From CAXXOK01 sp963663285 (GTDB lineage: Bacteria > Bacillota > Clostridia > Christensenellales > Aristaeellaceae), in the NCBI GenBank assembly GCA_963663285.2, contig CAXXNI010000002.1, forward strand, positions 1,798,001-1,862,000: DNA of 64,000 bases, given 5' to 3'. The position numbers and the translations under genes were made by a program. The first letter of the stretch is position 1, and each line of letters starts with the position of its first letter. The notes beneath the pieces were generated by a model. That model did not search any database. It was not told the origin of the DNA and worked only from the letters and a program-made list of their open reading frames with translations. Shown here in pieces: positions 44,230 to 52,957 of the stretch.

Positions 44230-44630
44230 GCGTGCCGGCCATGATTGCATGACCTTTAATCCGCACGCTTAACACTGAAAATCTGATATAACCTATACGA
44301 ACAGAACCTCTCCAGCAGTATAAAGGTTAGCGTTGCTACACGGAGCTTGACCATCTCTTTCATGGAAAATCATTCCTTTAGAATCCTTTGCGAATGGAGA
44401 TTAAGTCAATTAAATCCTTACAATAATATGTACAGGCCGTAAAAGCTTCAGGCAAACCGCAAGCAAGAAGGTTTTTCAGGCCTTTCTTCCCTCTGTTCCG
44501 TGAGCCACTATTCCTTAATCTCGCTGATAATAAGGGCTCTAGCTCCCATCTGTTACTACTGTAGAATCTTCACCACGTAATTATGGTTGAGTTTTCCGGA
44601 ACGATGTTATTCTATGAAAATGTATTTTTA
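44230..44630. other. Intergenic stretch without visible features
   Basis: About 400 bases after the dehydratase hold no reading frame with a ribosome site, RNA gene or strong hairpin. Confidence 0.5.
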
Positions 44631-44647
44631 TTGTATACAGTATACAA
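44631..44647. promoter_or_regulatory. Perfect 17-bp palindrome upstream of the KTSC gene
   Basis: TTGTATAC-A-GTATACAA is an exact inverted repeat, 55 bases before the gene start. A possible -10, TACAAT, lies at 44675-44680. The shape recalls GntR-family operators, but no regulator is encoded next to it. Confidence 0.55.
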
Positions 44648-44701
44648 TTGTGATTCAAAACGCTCATTTTGTAGTACAATGTGATGGAAGGAGATGATTT
44701 G

Positions 44702-44905
44702 ATGCGTAGGTCACTAGTTGAATCCCCGAATATCGCAACGTTAGGATGGAGCCATAACATTCTGGAGGTCCAGTTCTACAATGGGAAAATCTTCGAATGT
44801 ACGAACGTAACCAAATCGGAGTTTGATAATCTCATGCACTCTTCTTCCCTTGATTTTGCACTATCACGACTTGGGGAAAATCATTCTTACCACCGCGTCG
44901 TATAA
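44702..44905 (+). CDS. KTSC-domain protein
   Basis: This 67-residue protein is a single KTSC domain: SPNIATLGWSHNILEVQF, then FECTNVTKSEFDNLM. These small domains occur alone or fused to lysyl-tRNA synthetases, and are frequent in phages and mobile regions; their function is unsettled. ATG 44702 has AAGGAG 8 bases upstream. A strong terminator follows, and an exact palindrome lies upstream, so it is a separately regulated single gene. Confidence 0.78.
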   Translation: MRRSLVESPNIATLGWSHNILEVQFYNGKIFECTNVTKSEFDNLMHSSSLDFALSRLGENHSYHRVV

Positions 44906-44912
44906 TTATCAT

Positions 44913-44941
44913 ATAGCTGCTCAAGCTGAGCAGCTATTTTT
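44913..44941 (+). terminator. Terminator of the KTSC gene
   Basis: ATAGCTGCTCA and TGAGCAGCTAT pair around AGC and are followed by TTTT, 8 bases after the stop. Confidence 0.9.
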
Positions 44942-45295
44942 ATATGTTGATTATCTTGCAAAAGATGAATCGCCTCCGCCGTTTTACTGCGCTCAACCGC
45001 AGCGGTCGAATGTTACAATGGTTTCCCATTACAGCTTTCCCAAATGCACATTACACCCTGATCGCTATTTTATCTTTTTGTTTGCACTGATCCTGTATAT
45101 AAATCCACCGTGTGGCACAGCGTTTATCGGATTATGATTAACGTTTTGCAAGATACACACTTCTTGGGGCCATTGAACAAGTAAATGATCCTCCTTATAA
45201 CTTCACGCACCTATTAACGTTTTACAGACGTTTTTATCTACATTTGGTTGTCCCTTAGCACAACCCAGCTGCATCAATCTAAAAGTATAGAAATT
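44942..45295. other. Intergenic stretch without visible features
   Basis: Open frames here lack ribosome sites and recognisable sequence. No terminator for the GH5 gene on the minus strand is obvious. Confidence 0.45.
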
Positions 45296-46504
45296 CTATT
45301 CTGCGCTCTGTTTAAGTGCGTATACCATCATACTGTCTAGAATGTCCGGATATACAAAGGTATTGGTTTTACGGTCTAGTAGCCCAAGCAGCACACCATT
45401 GCCTGTAAAGGCGTTATTGTCCCAGTAAAAACATGGGATGCCGTGCGCGCTGGCAATCGCTACATAGTAAGCGGTATAATCAGCACGAGCTTGGAGGTTG
45501 TTCTTATCCCGAGCCCCAAATTCACCCAGCACCACCGGAATACCACGCCGGATGAAATTGCTATACAGATTTTTCATTAGGCTATTAATGCCTTGGCAAT
45601 CCTTCTGACTGGTCGGATCGAATGTGTTTGTGCTGCTGCTTGCAGACAGATCCTGCAATGCAAAAGCATACGGCGTATACGCGTGCACCGAAACAATCAA
45701 CCGGTTATCCACCATATCCATCGGCAGTTCAAACCGGCTATGCAGTACACCTTCCACAGATGCGTTATACCCCGGCACCAGCAGATAGCGCGTTGCGTTT
45801 TCACCGCCTGTTAAACGCACAGTATCCACAAACGCCTGATTCAGCTGATTGATGCATTGCACTGCCTCTGTGCTCATCGGATCTCGCGGGTCCAGCCACC
45901 ACTCAATGTTTGTTCCCACTAAGCGTGGTTCATTCATCGATTCAAAAAGCAGATGGTCGTTTACATCCCGAAATTCCTCTGCAATTTGCTTCCAGAGGTT
46001 AGTTAAATAGAATATGGAACTCTCAAGATGTTCTTCGTCAGGATAAATGTACTCTTTCCCGATGTCATGATGCGTGTTGAGAATCACATACAAACCCTGA
46101 TCCAGCGCATAGCCAACCACTTCTTTGATGCGAGCCAGCCAGTCCGAATCAATAGTATCGTTTTCACCGCTGACGTGGTTGTGCCAGGATACCGGGATAC
46201 GCACCGAGGTAAACCCCGCTTCCTTCAGGGTTTCAAAAAGCCGCGGGGTCGTTTTCACACCCACCCAGGCGGATTCGTAATCCAGTTTATTGGTAAGCCA
46301 GTAGCAGTTTACAGCATCAAATGTATTTCCCAGATTCCAGCCAATGCTGAGCTTTTGTGTGCAATCCAGCGCTTCGTTATCTGGAATTTCCAGTTGTTCA
46401 AATCTCACCTGCGCTACCGTAAACGCCTCACTGGCGTTTCCTGACACACACACTATCAGCAGCAGTGCTAGGAAAAGGACAGATAATACATTTTTAATAG
46501 GCAC
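45296..46504 (-). CDS. Secreted GH5 endoglucanase-type glycoside hydrolase
   Basis: This 402-residue protein has a signal peptide (about 1-26) and one GH5 catalytic domain. The acid/base Glu192 lies in FESMNEPR and the nucleophile Glu328 in VVLGEFGA; GWNLGNTFDA near the start and NTHHD are further family marks. The pattern is that of cellulase or xyloglucanase-like GH5 enzymes, so it cuts beta-1,4-glucan-type polysaccharides outside the cell. No binding module is attached. The start is uncertain: GTG 46504 has GGGAG 9 bases upstream; ATG 46513 directly follows that site and ATG 46561 has none. Confidence 0.88.
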   Translation of the reverse strand: MPIKNVLSVLFLALLLIVCVSGNASEAFTVAQVRFEQLEIPDNEALDCTQKLSIGWNLGNTFDAVNCYWLTNKLDYESAWVGVKTTPRLFETLKEAGFTSVRIPVSWHNHVSGENDTIDSDWLARIKEVVGYALDQGLYVILNTHHDIGKEYIYPDEEHLESSIFYLTNLWKQIAEEFRDVNDHLLFESMNEPRLVGTNIEWWLDPRDPMSTEAVQCINQLNQAFVDTVRLTGGENATRYLLVPGYNASVEGVLHSRFELPMDMVDNRLIVSVHAYTPYAFALQDLSASSSTNTFDPTSQKDCQGINSLMKNLYSNFIRRGIPVVLGEFGARDKNNLQARADYTAYYVAIASAHGIPCFYWDNNAFTGNGVLLGLLDRKTNTFVYPDILDSMMVYALKQSAE

Positions 46505-46825
46505 CCTGATCATCTCCCAAAAAACACAGCCTGATAAGTAATTTTGATATGTCCTTCGCAAAGGATTCCTCTTCCATCGCCGCGCCGCTCGTTTCTCTGT
46601 TTGCGCTGTGGTTTTAGGCCGGCTAACCCCTTATTCCATTATAGTTGTTCCGCTCATATGGTTTACGTGTCATCCTTTATTATGATGTAGCGCTGCAAGC
46701 TGATTCCTTCTGCCGTGTAATTGGTCTGCCTCTCTTTTCTCATCTTCCTCTATTATTATTTTACCATTTCCCTCCTAATGCTGTTTCCGGTACATTCGTT
46801 AAAATACATCTATGCATAGGGATTC
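46505..46825. other. Intergenic stretch upstream of GH5 and zinc-ribbon genes
   Basis: No gene or RNA was recognised. It must hold the minus-strand GH5 promoter, but no good box pair was found. Confidence 0.4.
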
Positions 46826-46858
46826 TTGACGTTAAGCGCAATATTATGTACAATATTG
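46826..46858 (+). promoter_or_regulatory. Promoter with overlapping palindrome for the secreted zinc-ribbon gene
   Basis: TTGACG at 46826-46831 and TACAAT at 46849-46854 are 17 bases apart. CAATATT-N6-AATATTG at 46839-46858 is a perfect inverted repeat that covers the -10 box, so a repressor bound there would block the promoter. Confidence 0.65.
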
Positions 46859-46940
46859 TATATGGGGTACAAGTAACAACATTAAAAGTTGCACATTTTG
46901 CATAATTTCTTATGTGATCGACGAACAAGGAGGTTGTCTT

Positions 46941-47744
46941 ATGAGTCGGAAACTGTCTTTCTTGCTTGCCATCCTTGTGGTTGTCTGTATGGTAGGGAAC
47001 GTTGCTTTTGCTGAAAGCTGGACATGCCCTGAATGTGGCACGGTGAACGATGGGAATTTTTGCTCGAATTGCGGTACAAAGAAACCGGAAACAAACGCAA
47101 CAAACACAAGTACAACTACGAGCACGATTACAAACGTGACGTTTTCACCCCAGAGTAATGGTGATATCCTTGTTGAATGGAATGACAGCTCATCTGCTTC
47201 ATCGTACACGGTTGCGTATACAACGGAGTACTGGAACTCCACTTATGGTAGCGACTCCATCACCGGAAAACGGGTGCTTTTGGAGTACTTGATTCCTGGC
47301 GTTACCTATTATGTTTACGTTTCTAACGGAGTATCGGACACTACGCTAACCTATACCGTACCAAAACCGATTTATACCGAGTACAGTACCGGCGGCAAAT
47401 ATCTGAACCTTACAATGGAAAAGTTCTCCTTGTCTGAGATGGAGAAGAAACCGACAATGACGTTTGAAGTACAGGTGAGCTGGCCAAGGCTGAAAAATTC
47501 GCGAGAGTACGCCGCGAAACTTGTGCTGAACACCCCCTATGGGTATGCAAGCAGGGTGATCTACTATGACGTTTTCACCTTTGAGAACAAGTATGAATAT
47601 ACGTATGTAACTTTCTCTTTAATGAACGATTGGCTTGTACAAGTTGAGGAAGACTTCGGCTCCATTCCAACGGGAGAATATACTTTCGAAATCTACATGG
47701 ATGGTCAATTGTATGACTACGCGAGCTTTAAACTATCCAATTGA
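46941..47744 (+). CDS. Secreted protein with N-terminal zinc ribbon and beta-sandwich domain
   Basis: This 267-residue protein begins with a clear signal peptide ending AFA-E near residue 24. The mature protein opens with a four-Cys zinc ribbon, CPECGTVNDGNFCSNCG, then a Thr/Ser/Asn-rich linker, and a fibronectin-III-like stretch at about 65-140. The last 120 residues are unassigned, with beta-rich composition. AGGAGG precedes ATG 46941. Zinc ribbons of this kind are usual in cytoplasmic or membrane proteins, so an exported one is odd. I do not know its function. It has its own promoter and terminator. Confidence 0.75.
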   Translation: MSRKLSFLLAILVVVCMVGNVAFAESWTCPECGTVNDGNFCSNCGTKKPETNATNTSTTTSTITNVTFSPQSNGDILVEWNDSSSASSYTVAYTTEYWNSTYGSDSITGKRVLLEYLIPGVTYYVYVSNGVSDTTLTYTVPKPIYTEYSTGGKYLNLTMEKFSLSEMEKKPTMTFEVQVSWPRLKNSREYAAKLVLNTPYGYASRVIYYDVFTFENKYEYTYVTFSLMNDWLVQVEEDFGSIPTGEYTFEIYMDGQLYDYASFKLSN

Positions 47745-47818
47745 TGAAACTGTCTCGCTGACTGTGGTATGAATTCAGTGCAAAACAAAGCGTGACTTCA
47801 GGAGTATTCGTATAAAAA

Positions 47819-47852
47819 AAAGGATGATGCAGTTACAACTGCATCATCCTTT
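47819..47852 (+). terminator. Terminator of the zinc-ribbon gene
   Basis: AAAGGATGATGCAGTT and AACTGCATCATCCTTT form a 16-bp stem. Confidence 0.85.
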
Positions 47853-47890
47853 GTTGTGTACCAAAAAGCGCCTATTGCAAAAGCCCACAA

Positions 47891-47927
47891 AAGAACCCCC
47901 TAAACCGTAACGGTTCAAGGGGTTCTT
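47891..47927. repeat. Dispersed terminator-like repeat
   Basis: AAGAACCCC and GGGGTTCTT arms enclose AAACCGTAACGGTTC, the same core as behind tRNA-Val. It may terminate transcription in either direction. No tRNA sequence accompanies this copy. Confidence 0.6.
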
Positions 47928-48066
47928 GTGGTTATTCAGTTTGAGTTACGAATCATATCCCCCATTACAGCGCTACCATTACCAGTGTTATCTCGTCTTT
48001 GCCTATGCATTTGTACAGGAAGCAACACGGTAACGCTTGCCCTGTGGCGCCGGCATATAGCTTTTG

Positions 48067-48936
48067 TTACTTCAGCGTCTTGAGGAAGAAGGAGGCCACA
48101 CCATTCACCACGGTATTTAGCACATCTGTCTTATCACTATAAAAGCCATAGCTGTGGCTATCGCCAGTCGCCTGTACCACTTCAGCCAGCAGTTCCGCGG
48201 CTACACCGGCCGATACGGAAGGCGATACTGCTTCGTCGTCCTTCGCATAGATTACCAGTGCGGGGCCGGAATAATTTTCAGCTGCGGTAGCCGCAGGATC
48301 GGAAACCTTATCCAGATCCTCAAACCACTCTTTGCTCAGCTGCTGCTGTTGTCCGTAGATCGTGGTGAAATCGGCATAGCCGTTCTCCTCCGCGGTCGCT
48401 TTCAACACTTCCCAGTTTTCCGTGCCGCCAAACAATTTCTTTAAATCTTCCGTAGAATTTGCAGGCGCCAACAGTGCAACGGCTGTAAAAGGATAGGCGT
48501 TTTCGCCCAGCAGTTCCAGCGCCACGCGGCCGCCCATGCTATACCCGAATAGACCTACATTAGCAGTATCAATAGCATAGTTATCAGTCAGGTAGGCAAC
48601 AGCGTTTAGAACGTCCTGTTTCATATTGGTAAGGGTGTTCAGTTGAAAGCTTTCTGTGCTTTCACCGCAGCCGGAAAAATCCATACGGATGGAGGCAATG
48701 CCTTCGGCTTTCAAAGCCTCAGCAATAGCTCCAAAGCCAATGTTTTCGTCCTTGCTGCCACCATGTCCGTGCGCCAGTACCACCATCGGGAAAGGGCCGT
48801 CCCCATCGGGAATTTCAACCGTCGCGGGTACCTGTACATTACGGGAGGGGTAAGTAATACTTTCTGCCACGGCCAAATTGCATATGGAGAACAGCAGCAC
48901 CAGAGCCATCAGAGAAACCAATAGTTTTTTGATCAT
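48067..48936 (-). CDS. Secreted alpha/beta hydrolase (cinnamoyl/acyl esterase-like)
   Basis: This 289-residue protein has a signal peptide ending AVA-E near residue 25 and a complete alpha/beta-hydrolase triad: Ser133 in GYSMGG, Asp233 or Asp234 in YAKDDEAVSP and His261 in GDSHSYGF. The oxyanion loop is in LAHGHGGSKDEN. The layout is like small feruloyl or acyl esterases such as Est1E from the rumen. It could remove esters from plant cell wall material outside the cell, near the GH5 gene. A ribosome site (GAGAGGAG) lies before ATG 48936. Confidence 0.82.
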   Translation of the reverse strand: MIKKLLVSLMALVLLFSICNLAVAESITYPSRNVQVPATVEIPDGDGPFPMVVLAHGHGGSKDENIGFGAIAEALKAEGIASIRMDFSGCGESTESFQLNTLTNMKQDVLNAVAYLTDNYAIDTANVGLFGYSMGGRVALELLGENAYPFTAVALLAPANSTEDLKKLFGGTENWEVLKATAEENGYADFTTIYGQQQQLSKEWFEDLDKVSDPAATAAENYSGPALVIYAKDDEAVSPSVSAGVAAELLAEVVQATGDSHSYGFYSDKTDVLNTVVNGVASFFLKTLK

Positions 48937-49345
48937 TTTTATACTCCTCTCCTGAATTTATTTACATTATAATGCATCCAAGTGGAAAGTCAAACCCAAC
49001 CCGTATTATCAATACGCTCCATAGGTATGGTTTTAAAACATATTAAACCCCGATTGGGTGCATCGTTTTCTGGACTTAATTACAATATCAGCAACTAATG
49101 TATTCAAAGCACACAACGTGACAAATGATTGCTTAAATCCTAGTGCTGGCCTCCACAAATGGAGTTCCTTTGTCCGCGCGTATTCTGCGTGAAATGAAAT
49201 CCCAGCCATATATCTTTGATTTTATATGCTTACTTTGCTATATTGTAAGAGGCTGTTCGCTCCCCCTGTATAGAACCGTGAATGGCGCCCATCTGCGCAC
49301 GATAATCAGTTTGCTCCATCAGCATACTGCAAAGGAATGATTCCT
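48937..49345. other. Intergenic stretch between divergent esterase and GNAT genes
   Basis: About 400 bases with no supported gene. A 65-codon frame near 49143 has no ribosome site and no recognisable sequence. Confidence 0.45.
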
Positions 49346-49888
49346 ATGGATTCTTTGAAACTGTGCATACCCTCTCCCGCACTGGAAGCGCAGGCTATGG
49401 AGTATAAGGCCGAGCACTTTCTCGCCGGTGAAGAGGAACTGCACGGCGGCGCCTTGCTGGAGAAGCTTGCGTACACTGCATGGCTTTCGATGGTGGATGC
49501 CAATCGCAGCCCTTCCACCGCAAACCCCAACTGGGTTGTGGCCGATACTTTTTTTGTGGTTCGCGCATCTGATAACCGCATCGTCGGTATGGTAGATATA
49601 CGCCATACCTTGAATGATTTTCTAGCCGCCTACGGCGGGCACATCGGGTACGGGGTGCGCCCCAGCGAACGGCGTAAGGGCTATGCGACCGGGATACTCC
49701 GCCTTGCGCTGCAATACGCGAAAGAAACCATCGGCCTGACGCGGGTGATGGTCGCCTGTTATGCAGATAACGAAGGTTCGTGGCGCACCATCCAGCGCTG
49801 TGGCGGGCAGCTAACGCGGACGTTTATCCATACTGATGGGCGCACTGTACAGGTATATTGGATTGATCTGGTGGAACCGTCTTTATAA
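49346..49888 (+). CDS. GNAT-family N-acetyltransferase
   Basis: This 180-residue protein has the GNAT core: HIGYGVRPSERRKGYATGIL supplies the acetyl-CoA loop, and CYADNEGSWRTIQRCGG is the late helix. ATG 49346 has AAGGA 9 bases upstream; ATG 49337 lies immediately beside that site. The N-terminal 60 residues are longer than in minimal GNATs. The substrate is unknown. Confidence 0.87.
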   Translation: MDSLKLCIPSPALEAQAMEYKAEHFLAGEEELHGGALLEKLAYTAWLSMVDANRSPSTANPNWVVADTFFVVRASDNRIVGMVDIRHTLNDFLAAYGGHIGYGVRPSERRKGYATGILRLALQYAKETIGLTRVMVACYADNEGSWRTIQRCGGQLTRTFIHTDGRTVQVYWIDLVEPSL

Positions 49889-49980
49889 AAACATCTTTGC
49901 GAAATCATCCGAACTGCCTGGTTGTATATACAAGCACAAGGAGATTGCATATGGGTAAACGGTGGCATCCAACGGATGGA

Positions 49981-50007
49981 AACGCCCGCCTTTCATTGGC
50001 GGGCGTT
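49981..50007. terminator. Bidirectional terminator between convergent genes
   Basis: AACGCCCGCC and GGCGGGCGTT form a 10-bp stem with a 7-base loop. It serves the GNAT gene and, on the minus strand, the ten-gene peptide operon. Confidence 0.85.
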
Positions 50008-50014
50008 TTGCTTT

Positions 50015-51166
50015 TCACTTTTTATGTATCACTGCCGCCAGCCGCTCCAGCGCACCGGTCAGCTCCCGCCGCGGCATGCCGATTTGCAGCCGCATAAAGC
50101 CCCGCCCCGGTTCGCCGTACTTGCTGCCAAGGTCAGGCTCAATACCCGCCGCGATAAACAGCTCCTGCATTTCCTCCTCCGTGCCTTCCGCCCGGAAATC
50201 CACCCAAACCAGCGTTCCCGCGTTATGGCGGCAAAGGTACGCCTTTGGCAAGTGCTCCGCAAGAAACATACGGAGAAGGCGCTCATTTTCCGCGGTGAAC
50301 GCCATCAGTGCATCAATCCATTCCTTCCCCTGCGCCGTATAGGCCGCCAGTGTAGCGATGCGCATAAACGGGCTCAGGCTGCCGTAATGGTCGCTGTCGC
50401 GCTGGGCAACGTACCGCCGTCGGATGCTTTCGTTTGGAATAATCACATTGGAATGGCTGGTGCCGGTGAAGTTAAACGCCTTGCCAAGACTTGTGCAAAT
50501 TACGCAATTGTCCCGCGCATCCTTGATGCTTCCATACGGCGTAATGCCTTCCGGCAGAGTGACATGCTCGGCGAAAATCTCATCCGCCACCACCAGTACG
50601 CCGTTCTGTTTGGCAAGCCGCGCCACTTCGCCAAGCGCTTGCTGATCCCACACATCCATAATCGGGTTATGCGGGTTACACAGAATCATCAGCTTGTTAT
50701 GAGGGTCGCGCATTTTCGCTTCCAGATCAGAAAAATCCATGCTGTACCGGCCATCCGTAAGACGCAGAGTATTATCCACCAGCACACGGCCGCAGTTAGC
50801 AATGGTGCGTGCATACAACAGGTAAACAGGCTGCTGCACAATAATACCATCCCCCGGCTGGGTAAAGGCACGGATGCAGGCGCTGATGCCCTGTAAAATG
50901 CCGTAGGAAGGCACAATCCATTCCCGGCGGATGTTCCAACCACGGATGGTGCGCATCCAGTTTTCAATCGCGTCCAGATACTGTGCATCGTCCGAGCGTG
51001 TCCAGCCATACAAGCCCGCCTGTGAAAGCCTTATCAGCGCATCCACGATGCAGGGCGCGGTTTTTACATGCAGCTGTGCGCCTGCCATCATGGTATAATC
51101 CTCGCGGAAATCCGTACCAAAGCCAAAATCAATGCTATCTGCTATCGTTTCAAAATCAAATTTCAT
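50015..51166 (-). CDS. PLP-dependent aminotransferase/beta-lyase, MalY/PatB family
   Basis: This 383-residue enzyme is a fold-type I PLP protein of the MalY/PatB group. The cofactor Lys229 lies in SLGKAFNFTG, the PLP-ring Asp195 in VADEIF and the NPHNP motif at 164-168. Members are cystathionine beta-lyases or aminotransferases acting on several amino acids. A GGGG site lies before ATG 51166; the frame to 51238 runs into the deacylase gene. It is the last gene of the operon and overlaps the deacylase by 11 bases. Here it could transaminate or beta-cleave amino acids freed from the imported peptide. Confidence 0.88.
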   Translation of the reverse strand: MKFDFETIADSIDFGFGTDFREDYTMMAGAQLHVKTAPCIVDALIRLSQAGLYGWTRSDDAQYLDAIENWMRTIRGWNIRREWIVPSYGILQGISACIRAFTQPGDGIIVQQPVYLLYARTIANCGRVLVDNTLRLTDGRYSMDFSDLEAKMRDPHNKLMILCNPHNPIMDVWDQQALGEVARLAKQNGVLVVADEIFAEHVTLPEGITPYGSIKDARDNCVICTSLGKAFNFTGTSHSNVIIPNESIRRRYVAQRDSDHYGSLSPFMRIATLAAYTAQGKEWIDALMAFTAENERLLRMFLAEHLPKAYLCRHNAGTLVWVDFRAEGTEEEMQELFIAAGIEPDLGSKYGEPGRGFMRLQIGMPRRELTGALERLAAVIHKK

Positions 51167-52943
51167 GTTGTACCCCAATTCCCTGTGAAATGATCCGGCC
51201 GCTGCGCACATGTGTGTGCGCTCCGTCCTGTACGGCAATCTCGCCGTTTACAATCACATAATCCAGCCCCTGCGCGCCGCGCCGCGGGTCCGCAAGGCAT
51301 TCCTCCGGGCTGAAGCGCAATGGGTCGATCACCAGCACATCTGCGCTGTATCCCTCCCGCAGCAGGCCGCGGTCACGAAGCCCGATGCACGTTGCGGCAT
51401 TGCCGGTCAGCTTACGTATGGTTTCCTCCGCCGGGCGGTTCCACTGTTCCTTTAAAAAAACCGTCATGCCGCTGTATGTGGAGGGTGAACCGCACTCCAA
51501 GGGCATTTCATCGGAATTCAGGTGCGCATTATAATTAAACGTCCACGTATCCAGCCCGATACTGGCTTCCGCCTGCGCTGCAAAAGCATCCCGGTCCGGC
51601 GTGTGTTCCGGCCGTCTGCCCAGCGGAATCACACACGCGGTCGGGTCTTGCGAAAGCAAATCCAACAGAAATGTAAGGCTGTCCTTCCCGTTTGCCGCTT
51701 CCCGAATGGTTTTACCCACCAGCGAAGTATCCGCCGCTTTCGTAAATCGCCGTGCCGTATCCCAAGCCGGGTTCACTTTCGGGTTAAAGGCAGTAAAGAC
51801 TCCACGGGATGCATGGTTACCGACGCGGATTTCGTTTTCCACTACATCGCGGTAATTGCCGATGGTCAGCTGTCTGGCAAAGGCCTCAACCCCGCCGCAC
51901 TGCTCCACATATGGCTGGAACATGGATGCCGCCATAGGATAATGGAACGGTCCGAAGGCATGTGTGGGAATCACATCCCATGTAACGTACGCACCGCGCT
52001 TGCGGTATTCATCCACCAATGCCAGCGTCTGTTCAGCGCCCGCGCGCAGGAGCGCGTCATTTTCGGGCGATACGTCAAAGCAATTCTGGATGTGGCTTAC
52101 GTGGATGTGCGCGCCGGTTTCCAATCCCAGCGCCAAAAACTCCACAAGGCCGTCCCGATAGGTAATCTCCTTCTCGTAGGAGGGGTGCGAACGGGAGCGT
52201 ACATGCGCAGTCACAATGCCGTCCCGCGCCGCTACCAACCGCATCAATCGCACAAGCTCTTCGTGAGAGGCATACAATCCCGGCTGATAATCCAGCCCCA
52301 GACTAAGCCCCAGTGCGCCGCCATCCATCGCCTCGGTCAGGCTTTCCTCCATCGCAGCGATCTCCGCATCGGTCGCGCCGCGTTTAAAATCCAGCCCCAT
52401 AGCCTGCAGGCGGATATTGGCCTGCCCCGCCACCAGCGCCATGTTCGCCCCGATACCGTATTTACGCAAATGCGCAATGTATTCGCCATAGCTTTCCCAG
52501 TCCAGCTCTTCGCCATACGCCTGCGCAAAAGCGGGGCGTAACAGCGCGGTGGGCACGGTGTAGAAATGGTATGGGTTAATGCCGCCGATCGGTTCGGGCA
52601 TCACCTTGGTAAAGGCACGCTTTTCGGGGAACATGTACAGCCAGTTGTCCCGCACAGGCGCAATGCCAAGGCCGCAATGTCCGGCAAATTCCGTGGTAAT
52701 GCCCTGCCCCAGCGTACTTTCCATATTCGGGTACATCGGCGCGGAACAATCCGCGTGTGAGTGCATGTGGATAAATCCGGGCGTAACCCATTTACCGGCA
52801 GCATCCACACACAACGCCTCCGGCGCGTGCAGCCCCTGCCCGATCTGCGCAATCCGGCCGCCCGTAAGCAGCACATCCGCCTGATAAGGCTTGGCTCCAC
52901 TGCCGTCCACCACGATGCCCTTTTTCAGCAGAATGGGTGTCAA
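51156..52943 (-). CDS. N-acyl-D-amino-acid deacylase-like amidohydrolase
   Basis: This 595-residue protein is an amidohydrolase of the D-aminoacylase/dihydroorotase superfamily. It has the N-terminal beta-sandwich start (GIVVDGSG), the metal-binding motif GFIHMHSHAD, the later HVSHIQN and a C-terminal NAATCIGLRDRGLLREGYSADVL segment in part. Family members hydrolyse N-acyl-D-amino acids, releasing the D-amino acid. The usual Asp before the HxH pair (GFID) is His here. TTG 52943 is preferred, with GGAGGGG 6 bases upstream; ATG 52958 overlaps the previous stop. Confidence 0.83.
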   Translation of the reverse strand: MTPILLKKGIVVDGSGAKPYQADVLLTGGRIAQIGQGLHAPEALCVDAAGKWVTPGFIHMHSHADCSAPMYPNMESTLGQGITTEFAGHCGLGIAPVRDNWLYMFPEKRAFTKVMPEPIGGINPYHFYTVPTALLRPAFAQAYGEELDWESYGEYIAHLRKYGIGANMALVAGQANIRLQAMGLDFKRGATDAEIAAMEESLTEAMDGGALGLSLGLDYQPGLYASHEELVRLMRLVAARDGIVTAHVRSRSHPSYEKEITYRDGLVEFLALGLETGAHIHVSHIQNCFDVSPENDALLRAGAEQTLALVDEYRKRGAYVTWDVIPTHAFGPFHYPMAASMFQPYVEQCGGVEAFARQLTIGNYRDVVENEIRVGNHASRGVFTAFNPKVNPAWDTARRFTKAADTSLVGKTIREAANGKDSLTFLLDLLSQDPTACVIPLGRRPEHTPDRDAFAAQAEASIGLDTWTFNYNAHLNSDEMPLECGSPSTYSGMTVFLKEQWNRPAEETIRKLTGNAATCIGLRDRGLLREGYSADVLVIDPLRFSPEECLADPRRGAQGLDYVIVNGEIAVQDGAHTHVRSGRIISQGIGVQHEI

Positions 52944-52957
52944 CGCATTCCCCTCCA

